Source: Eriocheir sinensis (lineage: Eukaryota > Arthropoda > Malacostraca > Decapoda > Varunidae). Taken from it: DNA of 64,000 bases. The position numbers were made by a program, and so were the translations under genes. The stretch spans positions 92,501 to 156,500 of the forward strand of contig NC_066531.1 in the NCBI RefSeq assembly GCF_024679095.1, written 5' to 3'. This document shows, in pieces, positions 19,061 to 30,738 of this stretch. The notes beneath the pieces were generated by a model. That model was not told the DNA's origin, ran no database searches, and saw only the letters and a program-made list of their open reading frames with translations. The first letter of the stretch is position 1. Each line of letters starts with the position of its first letter.

Positions 19061-20604
19061 TGGTATATATCAGCCTTTTTGGTCCATTTTCTGTCAAAAA
19101 TGGTGTTATGAGATATTACCTTCAAAAAATCAACCAATGTTCTGGCAATACTTCAAAGATAGTTTTAGTGTTCTGCGACCATTTTTAAAGCCCCTCGGCG
19201 GCCTTTAAAGAGACATATGCTTGGTAGCGACTTTTAAAGGTCCACTCTGAAGCATAGGAAACATGTACTTTTTCATTTTTTTTCCTTTTTTTTTCGCTTT
19301 TTTTTTATCTGGCGAAGCATAGCATCTATTTGAGCACTCACACGCTGCTTCAGGCCACTGCAAGCAGCCAGTGTCCTTGAGGACTTCCGGGAAAGAGGGT
19401 GGTTATGCGCCTCGCTCCATCACACTCTTCCTTCTTCTTTTTCCACTTTATACTTGGCCTCATCATGCCAAGAACAAGTGCCTTATATAAGAAGAAGAAG
19501 GAGCCCCTTGTCAAGGCAAAAAAAAGCCGCTAGAAAGACAAAAAGCAATTAGAAGCAGACGTGGCGCCCCTCACCGCCACACCATCAGAAGCATCGACAT
19601 GTGGCTCTCCTCGTTCCAGTGCTGCAAAGCGGAAGAGGCTTCTTACACGCTCATCTGAAGAGCAGTCTAAGCCATTGCCTGAAGAGAGCCATCGAGAGAT
19701 GAAAGTAAGTTTCTCTCTCCCACCCCAACAGCCGGAATTAGTGGAAAGAGTATATACTCGGCTTACGACGGATGACATGATGAAAAGATGTCTTCAGGGA
19801 CTCAAACAAAACCCCAATGAGTCCTTTCACAGCCGCATATAGCTACACTGCCCAAAACACCTCAGAGCAACAAAAAGAAAGCTCGACTTTGCAGCTTCTT
19901 GGTTACGTCGCCAGCAATCTCCATCGCTGTCTCGGCCTGCCGTACACATCCATTCTTGACAAGGACCTCAAGAGGAGGTACAACAGGATGGACAGGCCTC
20001 TGATGAAGATGATGAGAAACAAACGTCTCCAGAGAGATCTTTTATACTCGCCGGGAAACTTCTTATGGGTTGGAGCGCGGCGTTGCGGCGAGACTCATCT
20101 TTGCACCCCGTTTTCTACAAAGTAACTTTTTCGACTTTGCGTTTTAATATCTTCACTAATTTTAAACCAATTACCTTAATTTTTTCCTTAAAGTAATTAC
20201 CATTACGTATTCTAAATCGTAAACTGATTATAATTTCTCTTTTGCCAAATCTTATTGCCAAATTTTCTCCTATTTGCTCACTTTTCCGATAAAAAGAAGA
20301 ACACGCGAGTTTACAATTTTACTAAAAATCGCAAAAGACTAAAAAATGAAAAATTGTCAGTTCACACTCTAAAGCATTTATCGTAGATTTTTATTAGACG
20401 TAATTAAAAGCTATTCAGGAAAGTCATAATTACGTCATTCTCTATTATGTTAGGTGAGCTAAATGAGGTATTTTTCTGGTATTTATAATTTTATATTTTT
20501 GTCTTTAACAGGTATTGCCATCACATTGGGACAGCTGCTATTTAGCATTAGGACAACCTAACAATAAAATATTCAGTACGATTGAATGACTTTAATAGAA
20601 AATA
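19060..20604 (+). mobile_element. TTAA-K element copy 2, truncated by the assembly gap
   Basis: Starts with TATATATCAGCCTTTTT, a slightly decayed version of the TTAA-K end, inside gypsy gag. It then follows copy 1 in reverse orientation for about 1.54 kb. The last bases before the gap (GAATGACTTTAATAGAAAAT) correspond to a point about 35 bases short of the expected right terminus. The left TTAA has decayed to CGGA. Confidence 0.75.
19561..20125 (+). pseudogene. TTAA-K coding remnant, second copy
   Basis: Same peptide as in copy 1: M-A-P-L-T-A-T-P-S start, N-P-N-E-S-F-H-S-R-I at 19810-19840, one stop or frame change, then G-Y-V-A-S-N-L-H-R-C-L-G-L-P and R-R-Y-N-R-M-D-R-P-L-M-K. Together the copies show that about 200 codons were once a coding unit. 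The upstream transposase core is missing here too. Confidence 0.5.
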
Positions 20605-20704
20605 NNNNNNNNNNNNNNNNNNNNNNNNNNNNNNNNNNNNNNNNNNNNNNNNNNNNNNNNNNNNNNNNNNNNNNNNNNNNNNNNNNNNNNNNNNNNNNNN
20701 NNNN
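20605..20704. other. Assembly gap (100 N)
   Basis: Exactly 100 N, the conventional placeholder for a gap of unknown size. It falls at the right terminus of TTAA-K copy 2, so a repeat probably caused the break. Confidence 0.99.
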
Positions 20705-21193
20705 AGAAAAGAACTGTCATTATCTCATTTGGCTTAAGATTTAGGCAGGAATGAAAAGGCCAATTCTAGAACACTCAAACCCTGAATGACGAAGGCAACT
20801 CTACAGAAAGGGGCGTCACATGTTGAAAATTTGACGTACACAAAAACCTGGAAATCACTGAAAAATGACTTAGGCGATTATTTTATGAGGGTGACGATAT
20901 ACAGGAAAGGGCCATGTGGAGGGATGTATGGCAGGAAGGCGGGACCAAGAGAAGTAAGGTTGTTAGTCAATCAGAAGCATCGGGCCTCCACCTCGGTCAT
21001 CAATCACTGTCCCACTGAGGCGAAGGCTATGCCCCAGACCCCCGTCAGTAGTATTTAGCAGCGACATTGCCAGTGCTACAGAGTGTCCCTGCCTCCCCTC
21101 CCCTCACCCGCACTCAACCATCACTCCCACAAACGCAGCCACCGTCACGCCACAACTATAACGCCTTTGATGAGATGTGGTGTTGATGCGTGG

Positions 21194-21242
<49 letters not shown>

Positions 21243-21340
21243 GGAAAGGAGAGAGGTCAAGGGCAAAACAAAAGCCCGCTGTTTACTTATTTGGCTCGCA
21301 GTATGTTTGTCTCTGTCTCTGTTTGACTTTTTTTTTTTTT
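20705..21340. other. Unassigned sequence with (TG)n
   Basis: Includes (TG)n at 21196-21237. A 90-codon plus-strand open stretch (20786-21058) has no recognisable domain. The 5' part of the gypsy element expected beyond the gap is not seen here. Confidence 0.35.
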
Positions 21341-21862
21341 TTACAGCAAAGGAGACAGTTCAAGAGCGTAAAGAAAAACATTTAAAAAAAGCCCGCTACT
21401 TACTGCTCCTGAATAGAGGTCAGAGGAGTGGCCAAAAAGAGAGGTCAATTTCGGGAGGAGAGGTGTCCTGATACCCTCCTTGAAAGAGTTCAGGTTTTAG
21501 GTGGGAGGAAATACAGATGAAGGAAGATTGTTCCAGAGTTTACCAGCGTGAGGGATGAAAGAGTGAAGATGCTGGTTGACTCTTGCATAAGGGATGTGGA
21601 CAGTATAGGGATGAGGATGAGTAGAAAGTCGTGTGCAGCGGGGCCGCGGGAGGGGGGGAGGCATGCAGTTAGCAAGTTCAGCAGAGCAGTCAGGGTGGAA
21701 ATATCGATAGAAGATAGAAAGAGAGGCAACATGGCGGCGGAATTTAAGAGGTAGAAGACTATCAGTAAGAGGAGGAGAGCTGATGAGACGAAGAGCCTTA
21801 GACTCCACTCTGTCAAGGAGAGCTGTGTGAGTGTAGCCCCCACACGTGAGATGCATACTCCA
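21341..21862 (-). pseudogene. LINE-B 3' end, 5'-truncated
   Basis: The minus strand reads the LINE-B C-terminus (T-H-T-A-L-L-D-R-V-E-S-K-A, A-S-L-S-I-F-Y-R-Y-F-H, G-K-L-W-N-N-L-P), then a 3' untranslated end and a poly-A tail seen as T at 21330-21342. It contains the uninterrupted TTAA site (around 21743) that TTAA-V copy 2 occupies at 4694. Confidence 0.85.
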
Positions 21863-22075
21863 GGACTGTCTCCCTCTCTGTATGCATTTATGTATCTTTG
21901 CTAATTATCTGGTCTCATTAGTTCCGTCCTTTGCAGTGGTTCCTTTATGATTGCTTTAAGTGTGGTAGATAAATTAGTACTAAGGATTAGAAGGGAGGTG
22001 AGCTTCCTGGACACAGCTACTACAAGCATCTACAAGATAAATGTAAAAGAGATGAGCTTTGTGGTCATTCCCAGA

Positions 22076-22166
22076 CTGCCTATAGCGCCGGTAGGCTTTC
22101 TTCAGGGGCCTGGTGTTCGGCCCAAGCCCGTCATGGCGAAGGCAAGTGTTTATAGTGGCGCCATCT
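22076..22166 (-). mobile_element. SINE-A 3' fragment
   Basis: Reverse complement of the last about 90 bp of SINE-A: TATAGCGCCGGTAGGC through AGTGTTTATAGTGGCGCCAT. Confidence 0.8.
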
Positions 22167-22440
22167 TCCTAACCTAACACAACCTAACACAAACCACCCA
22201 GCAAAAAAATAGTAGCCCTTCCCTGTATGTAGTTATCCATCACTCTTCATCTCCGTGCTTGTTTTCCTTTGTCCTAACGCCCATGTCTTTTTGTCGACTT
22301 TGGCCTTATTGATCGTGGCCGTCGCGTAGCGTCGTCCCCTTACGGAACCTGAACCTTCCAAGCCCTAGGCGGTGGCATGGTGTTGTACTTATTGGCTTGT
22401 TATTGATTTTATGGATTATTATGTATATCATTATCCTTAA
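22167..22440. other. Unassigned sequence with a CCTAACCTAACAC-rich start
   Basis: Starts with CCTAACCTAACACAACCTAA, loosely telomere-like but degenerate. No gene seen. Confidence 0.35.
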
Positions 22441-22447
22441 CATCATG

Positions 22448-22504
<57 letters not shown>

Positions 22505-22507
22505 TAC

Positions 22508-22579
<72 letters not shown>

Positions 22580-22580
22580 T
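22441..22580. repeat. (ATT)n microsatellite
   Basis: About 45 ATT units with one interruption near 22503. Confidence 0.97.
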
Positions 22581-22984
22581 TCATTATCATAATCTTTATT
22601 TATGATAATATTCTTAAGAACATTCCTATATTCCATGCCAGGAATCCTCTCAACGATATTTATGAGATGAAAAAATCCATAAAAAATTTGAGCGTTTTCA
22701 TCAAAACAGGAAAGACTGTTTCAAGGCTTACAAGGATACCAACTTGATAAACAGAAAGAAACTAGTCAATAGTCAATGAAGTTTACTTTATAATAGACAA
22801 GCTCCGAAGCTCCGACAAATTACTCATTGCATAGACGTTCTGGAAAGGACTTGCAATACTTAACACTTGATTATTGGGGCTATTTTTCCACCTTAATATA
22901 CGCGGGCAAACACTAAAATGACTCGTTTCTAAGTTACTAAAAATACTAGGGAGAGCTTTATATTAGAAGCAAATACATGTAATC

Positions 22985-23665
22985 CATGTATATTAAGGTG
23001 GAAACTTCATATCTCATCTCTAACTAAATCTGCTTCCTTGAGGCTGGGCGTTCTGTACCATCTCCGCCAGTTCTTCTCCCCCGCACAGTTGCTATCCATT
23101 TACGGGGGCCTCGTCGCCCTCGTATGGAGTAAGCAACTCATGTGTGGGGGTGCTCCACTCACACAGCTCTCCTTGACAGAGTGGAGTCAAAGGCTTTTCG
23201 TCTCATCAGCTCTCCTCCTCATACTGATAGTCTTCTACCTTTTAAATTCCGCCGCCATGTTGCCTCTCTTTCTATCTTCTATCGATATTTTCATGCTGAC
23301 TGCTCTTCTGAACTTGCTAACTGCATGCCTCCCCCCCTCCCGCGGCCCCGTTGCACACGACTTTCTACTCATGCTCATCCCTATACTGTCCAAACCCCTT
23401 ATGTAAGAGTCAACCAGCATCTTCACTCTTTCATCCCTCACGCTGGCAAACTCTGGAACAATCTTCCTTCACCTGTATTTCCTCCTGCCTACGACTTGAA
23501 CTCTTTCAAGAGGAGGGTATCAGGACACCTATCCTCCCGAAATTGACCTCTCTTTTTGGCCACTCCTTTGACCTCTATTCAGGAGCAGTGAGTAGCGGGC
23601 TTTTTTTTAATATTTTTTCTTTACTTTTTCTTTACTGTCTCCTTAGCTGTAAAAAAAAAAAAAAT
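22985..23665 (+). pseudogene. LINE-B 3' half, 5'-truncated
   Basis: Reads R-L-G-V-L-Y-H-L-R-Q-F-F-S-P-A-Q-L near 23045, then after a frame change T-H-T-A-L-L-D-R-V-E-S-K-A to S-F-K-R-R-V-S-G-H-L-S-S. It ends in a poly-A tract at 23650-23664. It contains the empty TTAA at 23242-23245. Its orientation is opposite to the copy at 21341-21862, so the two form an inverted pair. Confidence 0.85.
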
Positions 23666-23894
23666 TCCAGGATTAAATATTGCTCACTGTAATTGAAATT
23701 AAGGAAAAAGAATTACAAGTGTCTTTGAGGTAAAAAAAAAATGTTAAACAGCTAGAAAAACGCTAAAGTTCCTAATTCATCTAATGGGTTATGGAAGAAC
23801 GCTTATCACTTCGCCTGTTGACCCTACCCACGCACCCTTGGGTCCCTGGAACGCTAGATGGGCACTCTTGGACCCTCTGACGCCAACACTTTCT

Positions 23895-24143
23895 TTAACC
23901 CTTTGGATGCGGATTTCCTACAAGAAGACATCACCAAGCTACAGAAGTGGAACAAAAAGTGACCGCTCCAATTTAGTGAAGAAAAATGTGAGGTCATGCA
24001 TCTTGGGAGGGAAAATCCAGCATACCAATACCACATGGGAAACACTCCACTACCCACCACAGAGGCACAGAAAAACCTGGGAGCATATGTTACCAGGGTA
24101 CCAGTGAAGGCGAAATCCGTGCCAATCGCAGCGGACGGGTTAA
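23895..24143 (+). mobile_element. TTAA-R element copy b
   Basis: TTAA at 23895-23898 and 24140-24143, total 249 bp. Left end CCCTTTGGATGCGGATTTCC, right end CGCAGCGGACGGG. The interior reads D-I-T-K-L-Q-K-W-N-K-K then a stop (Trp to TGA), resuming C-E-V-M-H-L-G-R-E-N-P-A-Y-Q-Y-H-M-G. Confidence 0.85.
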
Positions 24144-24145
24144 GT

Positions 24146-24433
24146 GCTGCCTATAACATCAGAAGACTCTCTTGTGGGGCCTCTTGAACGACCCCAGCCC
24201 GTTAACTGCGCAGGCGAATTTTATTTATAGTGGTCGCCTTAATGTAAGACTGTTGTTTGACCCATGCTGCCCCCGGTGCGTCACTTGAACGAAGACGCTG
24301 AAGTTAGGGTTGACTGAAGATCTGGGCAGCATGTGGGTAATCGTCTGCCACTCGTTGACGGTTGAAAATTGTCAGCGTTCTTCAATACGACTCGATTTGC
24401 ATGCAGAAAAGTGACGGTCCCAGCATTCTAGGG
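24146..24433 (-). mobile_element. Degenerate SINE-A
   Basis: Recognisable phrases on the reverse strand: GGGGCC, CCCAGCCCGTTA, TTTATAGTGG, CATGCTGCCCCCGG, GGGCAGCATGTGGGTA, and a decayed head near 24420. Many indels. Confidence 0.5.

Positions 24434-24434
<1 letters not shown>

Positions 24435-24494
<60 letters not shown>
24435..24494. repeat. (CA)n microsatellite
   Basis: About 30 CA units at the 5' boundary of LINE-D. Confidence 0.97.
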
Positions 24495-24496
<2 letters not shown>

Positions 24497-26109
24497 ACCA
24501 AGGAAGAGGCTGTGGAGACAATTAACACCCACTTCTAAAACATCTATCAAACACTCCCTGCCCTCGACCTCACGCACCTACCAGCCTACCTACCAACCCC
24601 TAAGTCTCTACCTGAGATCCAAGTGTTTGAGGTAATGAGGTCACTGTCAAAATTAAAGGCCAAACGCTCCACTACACCACTCGACATACCAGTGAGGCTC
24701 TACAGAGACTTTGCCGCAGAGCTAGCCACGCCCCTCTGCTCCATCATCAACGCTTCCATCCAGCAGCCGCTGCCCCGCCCAATGGAAGACAGCATTTGTC
24801 ATTCCCATCCCAAAGACTCCCAGGCCCCAATCACTCTCTGACCTGCGGCCCATTGCCATCACCCCCATCCCAAGCCTGTTATGTGAGGAGTTCATCTTCA
24901 AATGGGCCAACACACAACTTGCCCCCCACATAGACGCCCAACAGTTCGGCAACGTTAAAAGCTCCTCCACCGCACACTGCCTCGTCAGCCTCCTTGATTT
25001 CACATACAAAGCCCTCGAGAAATGGAAGACCTCTGTAGCTCTTGCTTTCGTGGATTTCAAGAAGGCTTTTAACCTTGTTGATCACACCACAGTGATCAAC
25101 AAGTCCATTAACCTGGGGCTTCATCTAAGCCTGGTGGCGTGGATGGCAGACCTCCTCAGCGCGCGTCACCAGGCTGTGAGATTCCAAGGCAGGACCTCAT
25201 CACCCAAGCACAAAAATCGGACCTTTGTCATTTTTGATACTCATAAATGACGCGATGACCAACACTCCCTTGCGCTGGAAATACGTCGATGACTTCACGA
25301 TGGGGAGCACCATTCACAATGTACACCCTGACTACCGCCACCTGCAAAACACACTTGACGACCTTCAGGACTGGACGAGGCTAAACAAGGTGACTGTCAA
25401 CCAGAGCAAGACAGTCCTCATGCACATCACCACCTCCACAACAGCCGCACCTCCAACTGTAGTCTCCATCCATTGACAACCGCTTGACCTGGAAGGAGCA
25501 TGTCAGCCGCACCATCGCTTCAGCCTCCTATCAACTCTACCGTCTGAGGTAGTTGAAGTCACTGGGGACTCCCACGCGTGAGCTGGTGGGAGTCTATAAC
25601 ACTTTCATCCACCCATGCTCACTTACGCCTCCCCAGCCTGGTTTCCATCCCTCAACACCACCCAGCGCCGCCAGCTTGAGAGGGTTCAGAAGCGAGCGTG
25701 TAGGCTTATCCTGGGCACGTCTTACTCCACCTATGACGAGGCCCTCGACGCCCTACACCTGCCCACACTTCAAGACCGCTACCAGCACCTCCTCGAAAAG
25801 TTTACGGTACAACTGTTAACTCACCCGCACCAACGTGACCTGCTACGAGACACTGCGGCTCCCTCTCGTCAGACACAGCAACCTACTGATATCTATCCGT
25901 GCAAGGACGGAAAGGTACAGGAAGAGCCCCATCCCTACCATTGTAGATTTAATAAACAATAAATAACCATATGAGCGATTTAAATGCATATTTATATTAG
26001 ATTAATTTATATTGTACAAGTTAAGTTAATATTTATTTTATGTACACTTATATATCTATGTTAACATGTAAATTGTCAGGCTCTGGCTGCACACCCAATG
26101 AATAAACCG

Positions 26110-26115
<6 letters not shown>
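24495..26115 (+). pseudogene. LINE-D reverse transcriptase region with 3' end
   Basis: In order but in several frames: E-V-M-R-S-L-S-K-L-K near 24635; I-P-V-R-L-Y-R-D-F-A; S-S-T-A-H-C-L-V-S-L-L near 24965; V-D-F-K-K-A-F-N-L-V-D-H near 25050; the catalytic box K-Y-V-D-D-F near 25280; Q-L-E-R-V-Q-K-R-A-C-R-L-I-L-G near 25680. The G-V-P-Q-G block expected between palm and V-D-D is missing (deletion near 25210). At least four frameshifts. The 3' end is AATAAACCG followed by (ATT)n. Non-functional. Confidence 0.8.
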
Positions 26116-26660
<545 letters not shown>

Positions 26661-27399
26661 CCCCGAACAGGTTAATTAAACCCGAGGGTTTACTGAATCT
26701 CTCTCTCTCTCTCTCTCTCACTACGGCTTTAAGAAAATACCATATAATGAAAATTACTTCACACCCCAATGCTATCGAAAACCAAATATTCGAAGCCATA
26801 ATCCTCACACCAAAATACGCAGTTAATTGTGGACTGAGATCCGAAATGGGGTGCATAAGTATCAAAATCAGTGACAATAAAAAAAAACTACTTTTTTTTG
26901 GTTAAACATGAACACACATGAAGAAAAGATAATTAAACAGATTTTGTAAGAAGACCCAACTTGGAAGACGAGTTCAAAATTATAATACGCCATGGATTGA
27001 GTAACTAAAGAATCACTCAATGAATTGAACAATTAACTTTGAAATCTCCAGCACATAAATCAGTAACAAATAAGTAAAACAGAAGGAGACCCTATGGTAC
27101 ACGGAATCACGGAGAGCAGAAACAGAAAAAAACTCACCGAAAATCACTATACACAGGCAAACTAAATAAGATTAAGTATCCACTCGACCGATATTGGTCT
27201 CTCGCGTAGAACGAGATGTCTCTTGAGGTGAGACAAGAGGAGGTATGTCAGGAGTCTCGCTGAGGATGTCGAGGGCCATTTTATTGCTCACTGAGCTCTG
27301 AAGAAGCTCCACTACGAACTTCCCTTTCAGGTAACCGCTATTCGAATGGTAGATGGTTGCCTCGTGTCAGACATAGATGACTAGAGGGCTCGTTGGGTC
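26661..27399. other. Unassigned A/T-rich sequence
   Basis: Contains (TC)n at 26697-26720. No other feature recognised. Confidence 0.4.
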
Positions 27400-28050
27400 G
27401 AGAATTTTGAACAGTTGTACATCCAAACGGGAGTTTTCAAGCTGCAGAGTTACATATGGCGGATGTTGATCCACGCATTGACGAAAGCCCAGCCTCTCTT
27501 GCCGAGGTTAGAGAGGCTGTGGCAAGGTCGAGCGGTAGAAATGCAGGTGGTATTTGTAATGTTAGTGGGGAACTGCTCAGAGCTGGAGGTGAGACCATGA
27601 TCTGCGGGTTACATGGGGTCTTGACTGCCGTATGAGAGTCTGGTACCATTCCTCCTGACTGGAAAAGGGGACTAGTCGTCCCTATCTGGAAATGGAAAGG
27701 GGACCGTCAGGATTTCAGCAGCAATTGTGGTATTTCACCGCTAATTGTGCCAGGCAAGGTGTTTGCCCATCTATTGCTCATGTGGATCGCGACCAGCTGC
27801 TGAAGTCATAAAGACCTGAGCAGTCTGGGGTCGCGCGTGATAAATCGTTAACTGACCGTATCTTTGCGCTTTGCGTATTGGTGGAGTTCAAACGTAAGTT
27901 TCAACAAGGAATGCCAGCCGATGTCAATCTCACTAAGGCGTTTGATTCAGTGCATCGCGAGCCACTGAAGGATCTTCTGCTATTCCGAGGAATTCTCTCA
28001 AGGACAGTTGGTGTATTGACCGTCCTAAATTGAGGAACTGAGAGTGGTGT
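27400..28050 (+). pseudogene. LINE-A reverse transcriptase N-terminal fragment
   Basis: Successive frames read E-Q-L-Y-I, then L-A-E-V-R-E-A-V-A, G-G-I-C-N-V-S-G-E-L-L-R-A-G-G-E-T-M-I near 27545, E-S-G-T-I-P-P-D-W-K-R-G-L-V-V near 27635, and T-K-A-F-D-S-V-H-R-E (first catalytic Asp block) near 27930. It stops before the F-A-D-D box. Frameshifts near 27530, 27600 and 27800. Confidence 0.75.
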
Positions 28051-28590
28051 GAACTGTGCACATAAGTCCTGGTAGTAATACATATATCATACATAAATAT
28101 AATAACACAGCTGCGACATTCATTGAGTCCCAAAATAATATACTTTTCATATATAGAACATTTTTAGTAATATGGAAAGTACATACATGAAAATGTGAAA
28201 TCGGCTACAGTACATGGAGGTCAATTGAAAAAAGAATTGCACACGGTGAAAACAATATGAGCTTATGGAAACTGCATAAAAAGGTTTTGCATCAAAGCAG
28301 CAGGGCATGAAAGCCAGTTAAAAAAAAATCTGAATCTTGCATTGCAGGTGATAAAGATAGTGATATGAAAGAGTGAGGAGTTACTGATAAGGCAGAATGG
28401 TATATAAAATCTGTATCCATCAATAAACTAATTCCAGTTTTGTATTGCCTGGATAATTTTACAATTGGCCTGGGTCAAGTTATTCGTGGCATCTTCTTCC
28501 ACCCGTCTGTTGCACTGTTGTGGAGACTGGCAGATGCTGCTGCACACGTGACCACAAATTGATAAAGGGACATCCTGTTATTTCTTTACG
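28051..28590. other. Unassigned A/T-rich sequence
   Basis: No repeat family or coding signal recognised. Confidence 0.4.
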
Positions 28591-28716
28591 TGTTGTGTGT
28601 GCCAATCACCCACACTTATCTCGTGCTGGACTCGTGATCGCCAGCCTCCACCCTTGATTATTAGCCACTGTGTGTATGTGTGTGTCTGTGTGTGTGAGAG
28701 TGAGAGGGGCGTTATT

Positions 28717-28782
<66 letters not shown>

Positions 28783-28914
28783 TTGTGTGTCTGTGTTCGT
28801 GTGTATATGTGTCCCTGTGTGTATATGTCCGCGTGTGGGGGGCGGGGAGACGTGCGTGAGTGGGTGTGTACGTGCGTTTTTGTGTCTGTGTATGTGTCCG
28901 AATATGTATGTGTC

Positions 28915-28963
<49 letters not shown>

Positions 28964-29045
28964 GTGAGTGAGTGTGAGCGTAACTGTGTGTGTGTGTGTG
29001 TGTGTGTGAGTGAGTGAGCGTAACTGTGTGTGTGAGTCTGTGTGT
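28591..29045. repeat. Compound (TG)n region with a SINE-B remnant at its left edge
   Basis: TCGTGCTGGACTCGTGATCG at 28620-28640 matches the SINE-B 3' part. It is followed by (TG)n tracts at about 28719-28778, 28917-28960 and 28986-29007, with TGTGTC and GAGTGA variants between. All reading frames are dipeptide repeats. Confidence 0.9.
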
Positions 29046-29477
29046 TTGGTCCTGTGTTTGTTTTGTGTTGACACGCGTGGACATTGTATAAAGAAGAGCA
29101 TTGTTCGTACCTCCTTGTAATGAGATATGAGGGATTAGTAGCTGTATTTAAATTATAAACAACACGTACAGGGCAGCGTCCATTCCCCTAGAAAAAGAAA
29201 ACACAGCCCAGGGCAGTGCAGGGTCGGGTTGCTTGTGAAGGCTCATGTGGACGTTGGGGTCATGCTTGGCTTACCAGAGGTGGGACGGTAGTTGTAGTGC
29301 GGTGATGTTTTCTGCATCAACATGATTGCTGGACTGTTTCATGTTAGATGCTTGTGTTATGCTAGTGCTTTGGACCACTAATAGTAGTACCATGTAATCC
29401 AGTACGGCCTGTTGCAGGATCAGACTGTCGAAGATTAAATTGGCTCCCCCACTGGGATATCCAGTGAGGAGGGTGAC
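29046..29477. other. Unassigned sequence
   Basis: No feature recognised. Confidence 0.35.
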
Positions 29478-29792
29478 TTTTTTTTCACGTGTACGCCTGT
29501 TGCGCCGGTAGGCTCTCTTGAGGGGCCTGGATGGTAGTTGGCCCCAGTCCGTCATGGCGCAGGCAAGTGTTTATAGTGGCGCCATCTTCTCTTGGCTCAT
29601 GCTGCCCCCCGGAACTCCTTCTTGATTCACTTGGACGGTTTCCTCTAGAGTCCGGGTTGATGGGTGGTCTTCAGGACAAAATGTGGGTAGTTTTAAGCCA
29701 CTCGGCGGTGACTGAAACATCTGAGGTGGTAGCGTGGGGATTCCAACCCGCGTCGTCCATCACGCGGTGAATGTGGGCCCCGCACGCTACCA
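29478..29792 (-). mobile_element. SINE-A copy, head slightly truncated
   Basis: Poly-T at 29478-29485, 3' tail, full body, and B box GGTTGGAATCC. The head stops at the GGTAGCGTGC point, where a second SINE-A begins, giving a head-to-tail pair. Confidence 0.85.
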
Positions 29793-30010
29793 AGCCCGTT
29801 CTGGCGCTAGCGAGTGTTTATAGTGGCGCCATCTTGTGTTGGCTCATGCTGCCCCCCGGAACTCATCTTTGATCCTCTCTACGGAGAGGTTATCTAGAGC
29901 CCAGGTCGATGGGTGGTCTTCAGGCCAGCATGTGGGTAGTCTTAGGCCACTCGGCGGTGACTGAAAAACCTCAGCTGTGCGGCGGCCAGGATTCGAACCC
30001 GCGTCCCTCC
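29793..30010 (-). mobile_element. SINE-A variant with a different tRNA-like head
   Basis: The body matches SINE-A (TAGTGGCGCCATCTT, CATGCTGCCCCCCGGAACT, GGGTGGTCTTCAGG). The head carries GGTTCGAATCCTGGCCGCCG, not CCCCACGCTACC, and an extra phrase AACCTCTCCGTAGAGAGG. This is a subfamily. It abuts the previous copy without spacer. Confidence 0.75.
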
Positions 30011-30738
30011 TGGAGCTCCTGAACTCGGGGTCGTCACGAATAAAACCGAGTAAAAGATGTGAGTGAGATGAAGAACCAGTGCTTGTGGTGTGTGCTTACG
30101 TGGCTTTTGTCTGTTATGTGTAATCAATGTATTTGTTTGTGTTACATAATATATAACTGTCAGAGTAGTAATTATTTATTACTGCTGTATTTGTCTTGAA
30201 GGTTATTACTCATGTGGCTGAGGTTTTTCGTTGTTTGTTATCGATGCGTAGTAATGTTGTTGGTGTCATTTTTCATTACTTAGGAGTAAAATTATGATGG
30301 TAAGATTTTATTTTTATTTTGTCTTATCCCCGAAATCTTGCAAAAATCAGGACAGAGTTGTTGCTGCTCCTGCTACCAGAATCTAACTAACCACCAGTAG
30401 GATTAATGTCACCCAAGACAATGACTGCGTCCAGAGGGGTCTACTGGTCTTATTCGAAGTCGAGGTGGGCGTATAACATCTTTTCTTCAGTTTCACGTAG
30501 CTCAGTAGGATATTATTATGAAAGCCCGTCAGGTGGCTTTTGAGAGTATTGTTCACATGCCCTTTTGTAAGTGTGTGTATGCGTATTTGTTTGCTTGTTT
30601 GTGTGTTTGTGAGCAGGGAAAGCTAGGGCAGTCAAATATGATGAAATTTTGCATAAACATCGGTTTGTGTTTAAAACCTTCCATGATAATTTTTTTTTCG
30701 TTGTCAAATTATAAAGGGTTCTTATGGTGTGCTTTAAC
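30011..30738. other. Mostly unassigned sequence with a possible LINE endonuclease scrap
   Basis: On the minus strand at about 30390-30450 the reading D-A-V-I-V-L-G-D-I-N resembles the G-D-F-N box of LINE endonucleases. The rest is anonymous. Confidence 0.35.

Noticed and set aside
20786..21058. 90-codon open stretch after the gap
   Set aside because: No recognisable motif, no splice context, and length is not unusual for chance.
22167..22200. Interstitial telomere
   Set aside because: CCTAAC phrases are few and irregular; not a true array.
28578..29101. 168-codon His/Thr-rich protein on the minus strand
   Set aside because: Translation of CA/TG repeats.
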